A stretch of DNA of 64,000 bases from Marinobacter similis. GTDB taxonomy: Bacteria > Pseudomonadota > Gammaproteobacteria > Pseudomonadales > Oleiphilaceae. The notes beneath the pieces were generated by a model. That model saw nothing but the letters and a program-made list of their open reading frames with translations, was not told the origin of the DNA and did not search any database. The stretch lies in contig NZ_CP007151.1 in assembly GCF_000830985.1 (NCBI RefSeq), positions 1,612,001-1,676,000 on the forward strand, given 5' to 3'. The position numbers and the translations under genes were made by a program. Shown one piece after another: positions 57,890-64,000 of the stretch; positions within the stretch are counted from its first letter, which is position 1; every line of letters begins with the position of its first letter.

Positions 57890-58294
57890 TCACAAGGATT
57901 TGGGCGAATCTCTCAAGTCCGGGTTTTCGGCCTGTCGTAGTCCGGGCCAGGGCAACAATCCGAGTGCGATACCGGCGCCGTCAGCGGCAAGGTCCGCTAA
58001 TGAAAATTCCCGGTAGGGTAGGCCGGCCTGGATACCTTCAATCGCCAGGCCAAACAGCAGTAATGCCGGGGCGAACCACAGGGCCTTGACCTCGGGCCAG
58101 GACAGGCGCGTAAGCAGGGTCAGCTCGATAAACGCGATCACGTGGTTGACCTTGTCGCTGGCCGAGGCCGGCACGGGGTAGGGGTTCGCCGTGGTAGCCA
58201 GGAACAGGATGGCTACCACGGAAATGAGCAGGGCAATTCGCCATAGTGGCCGACAGCGAAGGAGGGTTAGAACCTGGTGTTTCAAATCTGCCAT
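57890..58294 (-). CDS. VanZ-like membrane protein
   Basis: The 134-residue protein has about four hydrophobic segments. The VanZ pattern is visible: DKVNHVIAFIELTLLTRL and GLAIEGIQAGLPYREFSLADLAADGAGIALG. Function is unknown in this context; VanZ itself gives low-level teicoplanin resistance in enterococci, and most VanZ-like proteins are uncharacterised. ATG 58294 (MADLKHQV) is preferred over the longer form at 58342. It is divergent from cysZ. Confidence 0.8.
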   Translation of the reverse strand: MADLKHQVLTLLRCRPLWRIALLISVVAILFLATTANPYPVPASASDKVNHVIAFIELTLLTRLSWPEVKALWFAPALLLFGLAIEGIQAGLPYREFSLADLAADGAGIALGLLPWPGLRQAENPDLRDSPKSL

Positions 58295-58391
58295 GGGGGA
58301 ATTTCCGTAGGCGGCCTCGGGCTGTGGGAATGGTGGCAACATGATATGCTTTGCGCCCCGTCACTGTCATTGAAGCGGAGGGCCTACCGGA

Positions 58392-59141
58392 ATGCTCAAG
58401 GGTAATTTTTTTCGAGGACTGGGCTATCTGGGAGAAGGCTTCCGGCTGATTCGACAGCCTGGCCTGCGCCTGTTTGTCATCATCCCCCTGGTTATAAACG
58501 TCCTGCTGTTTGGGCTGCTGTTCTATTTCCTGGCCGAAATGTTCGCCGGACTGATTGCCGCTGCCATGGGCTGGTTGCCTGACTGGGCCTGGTTGCAGGC
58601 GCTGGACTGGCTGTTCTGGCTGCTCTATGGCGCGGTCATCCTGCTGATGCTGGCCTACGGTTTTGTGATCGTGGCCAACCTGATTGGGGCGCCTTTCTAC
58701 GGCTACCTGGCCGAACTCACCGAAAAACACCTCACCGGTCAGGAAGTGACCACAGAAGACAGCTGGGCTGCCATCGTCAAAGACATCCCCCGGGTGCTGC
58801 TGCGCGAGGTGCAGAAAATCCTGTACTACCTGCCGCGGGCTCTTGGATTGTTGATCATTGGTCTGATTCCGGTGGTTAACCTGGTTGCGGCCGTGCTGTG
58901 GTTCCTGTTCAACAGCTGGATGATGGCGTTGCAGTACGTCGATTACCCGGCCGACAACCACAAGGTCAGCTTCAAGGCGCTGCGGGGACTGCTGGGTGAT
59001 ACCCGGTTGTCGGCCTTCGGTTTTGGTTTGCCGGTTGCCCTGGCGGCCATGGTGCCGGTTCTTAATCTTGTGGTCGTGCCCGCGGCGGTATGCGGTGCCA
59101 CGGCCTACTGGGTGCGCGAAAACGGCGCTACCCGACACTAA
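58392..59141 (+). CDS. cysZ: Sulfate transporter CysZ
   Basis: The 249-residue intact membrane protein resembles CysZ, the high-affinity sulfate permease that feeds cysteine synthesis. It shows the typical opening FFRGLGYLGEGFRLIRQPGL, then VANLIGAPFYGYLAE and NSWMMALQYVDYPADNHK. Several hydrophobic helices are present. It precedes rapA by 18 bp and could share its transcript. No other sulfur-assimilation gene is near. Confidence 0.9.
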   Translation: MLKGNFFRGLGYLGEGFRLIRQPGLRLFVIIPLVINVLLFGLLFYFLAEMFAGLIAAAMGWLPDWAWLQALDWLFWLLYGAVILLMLAYGFVIVANLIGAPFYGYLAELTEKHLTGQEVTTEDSWAAIVKDIPRVLLREVQKILYYLPRALGLLIIGLIPVVNLVAAVLWFLFNSWMMALQYVDYPADNHKVSFKALRGLLGDTRLSAFGFGLPVALAAMVPVLNLVVVPAAVCGATAYWVRENGATRH

Positions 59142-59150
59142 TTTCTGTTT

Positions 59151-59155
59151 GGAGG
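59151..59155 (+). promoter_or_regulatory. Ribosome binding site deciding the TTG start of rapA
   Basis: A perfect GGAGG lies 4 nt before TTG at 59160. The following residues (DTSEFVIGQRWVSHSD) match the usual RapA N-terminus, so TTG is the real start. Confidence 0.8.
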
Positions 59156-59159
59156 TTTC

Positions 59160-62021
59160 TTGGATACGTCGGAATTTGTCATCGGTCAGCGTTGGGTCAG
59201 TCACAGTGATACCGCTCTGGGCTTGGGGATCGTCACCGATATCTCCGGCCGTCGAGTCACCCTGGGCTTCCCGGCCGCCGACGAGGAGCGCACCTACGCC
59301 ATCGACAACGCGCCCCTGTCCCGGATCATTTACCAAATGGGCGAGGAGATCGAGACCTACGACGGCGAGCACTATGTCGTGCAGGCCGTTGAAGATATTG
59401 GTGGCGTGTTGATGTACCACGCCGATGACGGCGAAAACATCCAGCAAATTTCGGAAGTTAAGCTGAGCAGCTCGGTGAACTTTTCGGCACCTCACCAGCG
59501 CCTGTTTGCTGGCCAGTTCGATCGCAATGGGGCGTTCCGCCTGCGCATGGCCACGGTTCAGCACCAGGACCGGCTACGTGCCTCGCCGGCCCAGGGCCTG
59601 ATCGGCGCCCGGACTCAGCACCTGCCGCACCAGATCTACATCGCTCACGAAGTGGCCAAGCGACACGCGCCTCGGGTGCTGCTGGCGGATGAAGTTGGTC
59701 TGGGTAAAACCATTGAGGCCGGCCTGATCCTGCACTACCAGCTGCATACCAACCGCGCCAAGCGGGCACTGGTGGTGGTGCCGGATTCGCTGCTGCACCA
59801 GTGGCTGGTGGAAATGCTGCGCCGGTTCAACCTGCGCTTCTCGCTGATTGACCAGGAGCGCTACGACGCGCTCAAAGACGATCAGGACGACGTCGATGCC
59901 CTGATGAGTCACATCTTCGGTGAAGAAGAGGCCGTCAATCCGTTCGAGACCGAGCAACTGGTGCTGTGCAGTCTGGATTTCCTGACCAGCAACGAGCAGG
60001 CACAGAAAGATGCGGTTGCAGCGGGCTGGGACCTGATGATTGTCGATGAGGCCCATCATCTGGCCTGGAGCCCGGAGGAAACCAGCACCGAGTACCAGGT
60101 GGTTGAGGAACTCTCCGCCGCCAGTCGTGGCCTGTTGTTGCTGACCGCGACCCCGGAACAGGTCGGCGTGGCCAGCCACTTTGCCCGATTACGGCTGCTG
60201 GATCCGGCGCGCTTCCACGACCTGGAGACGTTCAAGCAGGAAGAGCAGCAGTACGAGGCTATTAATGCCGTGGTTCGGCGCCTGCAGGACGAAGGCTCGG
60301 AGATGACCGCCGATGACCGTGCGGCGCTTCAGGCCTGGCTCGGGGATGAGCTGGATCAGCTGTTGGCCGGCGATCAGCCGCATCAGGCCATCATCGATGC
60401 GCTGCTGGACCGTCATGGGACCGGCCGGGTGCTGTTTCGCAATACCCGGGCCGCGATCCAGGGCTTCCCGGAGCGTCGCCCCTTGCCAGCACCGCTGCCG
60501 TGCCCGGAGATGTACCAGGGCCAGGCCTGGGGCCAAGATGGCCTGGCGCCGGAACAAGCCGTGGAGGAAGACCAATGGCTGTCTGACGACCCCCGCGTGG
60601 CTTGGCTGGAGAAGACACTGGCAGGCCTGCGTCCGGCCAAGGTGGTCGTGATCTGTGCCCGGGCCGAGACCGCCATAGCGCTCGAGCATTACCTGCAGCT
60701 GCGCGCAGGTATCCGCAGTGCCGCTTTCCACGAACACCTGAGCCTGATTGAGCGGGACCGGGCGGCAGCCTATTTCGCTGATACCGAGCAGGGCGCCCAA
60801 GCGCTGATTTGCTCTGAAATCGGCAGTGAAGGCCGTAATTTCCAGTTCGCGCACCACCTGGTGCTGTTCGACGTGCCGGCCAACCCGGATCTGTTGGAGC
60901 AGCGCATCGGTCGTCTGGACCGTATTGGCCAGACCGACACCGTCGATATTCACATTCCCTACCTGCAGGGCACCGCCCAGGAAGTGCAGTACCGCTGGTT
61001 CCACGAGGGCCTGAATGCTTTTGCCGAGAGTTGCGCCGTTGGCGTCGCCGTGCAGGAGCAGGTTCAGGGTCAGTGGCAGAGCGCCCTGGACGGTGACACC
61101 GCTCAGCTGGATGGCCTGGTGGCGGCCACGGCCGAAGAAGCCGCGCGCCTGCGCACGATGCTGCAGAACGGCCGCGATGCCCTGATTGAGCTGAATTCGT
61201 GCCGCCGGGACGTTGCCGATCAGCTTATCGACGATATCGACGCGGAGGAGAACTCCGCTCAGGTCCGTGATTACATGATGGAAGCGTTCGACATACTGGG
61301 CGTGGATGTGGAGGATCACAGCGATCATTCCGATGTCTTGCGTCCGGGCGAGCAGTATCACGCCGGGCACGTGGCCGAGCTGCCGGAAGAGGGGATCACC
61401 GTGACCTGGGATCGGCAGCAGGCCCTGGAGCGGGAAGATCTGGCGTTCATGAGCTGGGAGCACCCAATGGTCACCGGCGTAATGGACTCGGTAACCAGTT
61501 CCGGCCTGGGCAAGGCCGCCCTGGCTAATCTCTCGGTCAAGGCGTTGCCGGCCGGCACGCTGCTGATGGAAGCGCTGTATACCGTGCATTGCCCGGCGCC
61601 AGAATCGTTGCAGCTGTCGCGCTATCTGCCGGTCTCGCCCCTGCGCCTGCTGGTGGATGTGAATGGCAAGGAATTGTCCAAGGCGTTGCCCCATGACCAG
61701 CTGAACAAACTCAGCTCCAACATCCGGCGCCGAACCGCTCAGGCCATCGTGCCGCAGATCCGGCCCCAGGTTGAAACCATGGTCGATCACGCCGAGCGTC
61801 TGTCGGAGCCCCATCTCGAACCCTTGAAAAAGCAGGCTCTGGAGCGGGTAGAGGCAAGTTTTGAGCCTGAAATTCGTCGATTGGAGGCGTTAAAGGCCGT
61901 AAATCCGGCGATCCGGGATGAGGAGATCGATTATTTCCGCACCCAGCTTGACGCCGCCCGGGATGCCATAGGCAGCGCCAGTCTGGCGCTTGAGGGCATT
62001 CGGGTGATCGTCACCTCCTGA
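59160..62021 (+). CDS. rapA: RNA polymerase-associated ATPase RapA
   Basis: The 953-residue intact Swi2/Snf2-family ATPase binds RNA polymerase and helps recycle it (E. coli RapA is 968). The N-terminal Tudor-like region (FVIGQRWVSHSD) is followed by Walker A LLADEVGLGKTIEAG, motif II IVDEAHHLAW and LLLTATP. The C-terminal helicase motif is RIGRLDRIGQ, and RapA-specific C-terminal domains follow to YFRTQLDAARDAIG. It uses a TTG start with an ideal SD. At 2.9 kb it is the longest gene here without a frameshift. Confidence 0.96.
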   Translation: MDTSEFVIGQRWVSHSDTALGLGIVTDISGRRVTLGFPAADEERTYAIDNAPLSRIIYQMGEEIETYDGEHYVVQAVEDIGGVLMYHADDGENIQQISEVKLSSSVNFSAPHQRLFAGQFDRNGAFRLRMATVQHQDRLRASPAQGLIGARTQHLPHQIYIAHEVAKRHAPRVLLADEVGLGKTIEAGLILHYQLHTNRAKRALVVVPDSLLHQWLVEMLRRFNLRFSLIDQERYDALKDDQDDVDALMSHIFGEEEAVNPFETEQLVLCSLDFLTSNEQAQKDAVAAGWDLMIVDEAHHLAWSPEETSTEYQVVEELSAASRGLLLLTATPEQVGVASHFARLRLLDPARFHDLETFKQEEQQYEAINAVVRRLQDEGSEMTADDRAALQAWLGDELDQLLAGDQPHQAIIDALLDRHGTGRVLFRNTRAAIQGFPERRPLPAPLPCPEMYQGQAWGQDGLAPEQAVEEDQWLSDDPRVAWLEKTLAGLRPAKVVVICARAETAIALEHYLQLRAGIRSAAFHEHLSLIERDRAAAYFADTEQGAQALICSEIGSEGRNFQFAHHLVLFDVPANPDLLEQRIGRLDRIGQTDTVDIHIPYLQGTAQEVQYRWFHEGLNAFAESCAVGVAVQEQVQGQWQSALDGDTAQLDGLVAATAEEAARLRTMLQNGRDALIELNSCRRDVADQLIDDIDAEENSAQVRDYMMEAFDILGVDVEDHSDHSDVLRPGEQYHAGHVAELPEEGITVTWDRQQALEREDLAFMSWEHPMVTGVMDSVTSSGLGKAALANLSVKALPAGTLLMEALYTVHCPAPESLQLSRYLPVSPLRLLVDVNGKELSKALPHDQLNKLSSNIRRRTAQAIVPQIRPQVETMVDHAERLSEPHLEPLKKQALERVEASFEPEIRRLEALKAVNPAIRDEEIDYFRTQLDAARDAIGSASLALEGIRVIVTS

Positions 62022-62146
62022 TTTTGGATGAGGCAGGGATAACATACTGATTTGCGACCGCTGTTAAGCGCTCATCTGATGAGGTAGTGTGGGCGTACCT
62101 ACTTTCGTCTAAGTATGTTACGAACCATGGATGACTGAGAGAACCT

Positions 62147-64000
62147 ATGATGACCTTCATTCTGTTTGTTGTGGCGTTGGCCGGCCTGCTGGTCGTGATG
62201 CGTCGTGAATCTGGTGCCACGCCGGCTATTGGCGTGATGGTTGTGACGGGACTGCTTTCCTGGATTTTTGCCTCCGGTTGGCTGGCCCTGATTTTGTTTG
62301 TCGGAGCAGGTGTTACTGCTGCAGCAGGCCTGCCGGGCTTCCGGCAGAGCTGGCTGACACCGAAAATCTTCGCCACCTTCAAGAAAGTGGCGCCGAAAGT
62401 GTCAGACACCGAAAAGGTCGCCCTTGAAGCGGGTACCGTCGGCTGGGACGGCGAGCTGTTCACCGGTCAGCCCGACTGGCACAACCTGTTGATCAACCGT
62501 CACACCGGATTGAGTGAAGAGGAACAGGCGTTTGTCGACAACCAGTGCGCCCAGGCTATTTCCATGTGCAATGCCTGGGATCTGGCGGTTGAACGCGCCG
62601 ATTTGCCGAAGGAACTGTGGGACTTCCTGAAGAAAGAGAAGTTCTTCGGCATGATCATTCCAAAGGAATACGGCGGTCTTGAGTTCTCTGCGAAAGCCCA
62701 GACGGCAGTGCTGCAGAAACTGGCCGCCAACGAAATGCTGATGGTGTCGGTCGGGGTACCCAATTCCCTCGGCCCAGGCGAGCTGCTGCTCAAGTACGGC
62801 ACCGACGAACAGAAGAACCATTACCTGCCGCGTTTGGCCGATGGCCGTGAGATTCCTTGCTTCGGCTTGACTGGCCCTCGCGCCGGATCGGATGCCACGT
62901 CGCTGCCGGATGCCGGTATCGTCTGTAAGGGCGAGTTTAATGGCAAGGAAGTGGTGGGCATCAAGCTCAATTTCGAAAAGCGCTGGATCACCCTGGCACC
63001 CATTGCCACGGTGGTGGGGCTGGCGTTCCGTATGTTCGATCCGGATGGTCTTCTGGGCGAGCAGAAGGATTACGGCATTACCTGTGCCTGATTCCCCGTG
63101 ATACCGACGGCATGGAAATTGGCCGCCGGCACTGCCCGATCGGTACGCCGTTCCTGAACGGTCCTATCAAGGGCAAAGACGTGTTCATTCCGCTGGAATA
63201 CATCATCGGTGGCCAGGAAATGGCAGGCCAGGGTTGGCGTATGCTGGTTGAGTGCCTGTCTGTCGGACGCTGCATCACCCTGCCGTCCGGTGCTGCAGGC
63301 GCAGCCGCCTATTCGGTGGGTACCGCTGGTGGCTTCACCCGTATTCGACGCCAGTTCAACACTCCGGTGGCCGACATGGAAGGCGTTCAGGAGCCGCTGG
63401 CCCGGATCGCGGGCAAGACATACATTTCTCAGGCCGCCGTTAACCACACCGCGAACATGATCGATCGGGGTGAGAAACCGGCGGTGCCGTCAGCGATCCT
63501 GAAATACCACCTGACTGAGTTCCAGCGTGGTGTCCTGTCCGACGCCATGGACGTGCACGGTGGCAAGACCGTCACCCTGGGGCCGCGCAACTACCTGGGC
63601 ATTGGCTTCAGTGGTTCGCCGGTGTCGATTACCGTCGAAGGCGCCAACATCATGACCCGCAGCCTGATGATCTTTGGTCAGGGTGCCATCCGCTGTCATC
63701 CGTACGTGCTGAAAGAATTGGCGGCCAAGGACGCCGATGATATCAAGGCGTTCGACGAGGCCTTCTTCGGTCACGCCGGCCTGATCTTCGGCAACGCCGC
63801 CCGAGCCTTTACCCAGGCGTTGGGTCTGGGCAAAGCCGACGTACCGTTCGACAGTGCCAGTCGCCGGTACGCCCAGGCAGTGGCTCGCTTCAGTGCGGCC
63901 TTCGGTCTGTGTGCCGATGCTGCCATGACCACGCTGGGCAGCGAATTGAAGATGCGCGAGCTGATCTCCGCACGCCTCGGTGACATGCTGTCTAACCTCT
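62147..64000 (+). CDS. fadE: Acyl-CoA dehydrogenase FadE (3' end missing, one frameshift)
   Basis: FadE catalyses the first oxidation step of fatty-acid beta-oxidation. As in E. coli FadE, an N-terminal membrane anchor (MTFILFVVALAGLLVVM and a second hydrophobic stretch) precedes the dehydrogenase, with EKFFGMIIPKEYGGLEFS and CFGLTGPRAGSDA (flavin-contact region). The frame breaks near 63088 (DYGITCA|LIPRDTDGME, one C missing) and then stays open to the window edge; about 620 of the usual 815 residues are visible. No clear FadR or PsrA site is seen in the 125-bp leader. Confidence 0.92.

Noticed and set aside
58038..59564. Minus-strand open frame of 508 codons across cysZ and rapA
   Set aside because: It is Gln/His-rich antisense of two confident genes and spans their intergenic region.
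60189..61814. Minus-strand open frame of 541 codons inside rapA
   Set aside because: It is antisense to intact rapA, has no recognisable domain, and long antisense frames are common in GC-rich genes.

Overview
The window looks like a chromosomal segment of a marine gammaproteobacterium, most likely Marinobacter or a close relative. This is inferred from gene content and protein style (long-form PstC/PstA, fused NptA-PhoU, DUF2288, DUF2237, FadE with an N-terminal membrane anchor) and a fairly high GC content; no rRNA or tRNA gene is present to confirm it. About 49 protein genes are packed tightly on both strands. I saw no prophage, insertion sequence, CRISPR array or tRNA.

Layout. 1-6.2 kb: end of a B-box/TPR membrane protein gene, an ABC exporter, and aconitase. 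6.2-16.2 kb: a signalling island with three large paralogous histidine kinases (minus strand) facing an HPt-REC-GGDEF protein, a REC-HDOD protein and a lone receiver (plus strand). 16.2-25.2 kb: DUF2288, lysine exporter LysO, a Na/Pi cotransporter, an HD-GYP phosphodiesterase, TatD nuclease, a PPK2-like kinase, a DadA-like oxidoreductase and a METTL25-like methyltransferase. 25.2-30.3 kb: two tandem OmpA paralogues and a UvrD/Rep-type helicase. 30.5-46.3 kb: mostly housekeeping and catabolism (DUF2237, TmcA, ankyrin lipoprotein, 3-hydroxyisobutyryl-CoA hydrolase-like, cytochrome c, PpnN, ThiI, acetylpolyamine hydrolase facing GabD, UvrD, UppP, an MFS transporter, a thioesterase). 46.4-52 kb: a complete pstS-pstC-pstA-pstB-phoU operon behind a recognisable Pho box. 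52-64 kb: HIT protein, UbiH-family hydroxylase, YbaK protein, MscS, MnmH, a METTL20-like methyltransferase, VanZ, CysZ, RapA, and FadE running off the right end.

Two things stand out. First, 18 of about 49 genes carry frameshifts, 23 events in all. Every one is repaired by adding one base (once two), usually in or next to a short homopolymer, and none needs a base removed. This is the signature of base-calling deletions rather than gene decay, so I annotate these genes over their full corrected span. Second, three intergenic inverted-repeat elements (about 106-110 bp each) share a 54-nt core: it is identical in two copies and diverged in the third. Each copy has different outer arms that are nevertheless self-complementary. 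All three lie next to UvrD-family helicase genes. I do not recognise the family by name, and it is the best candidate here for something undescribed.

Functional themes are phosphate (Pst/PhoU, NptA-PhoU, PPK2), cyclic-di-GMP and phosphorelay signalling (three kinases, GGDEF, HDOD, HD-GYP), and RNA modification (TmcA, ThiI, MnmH).
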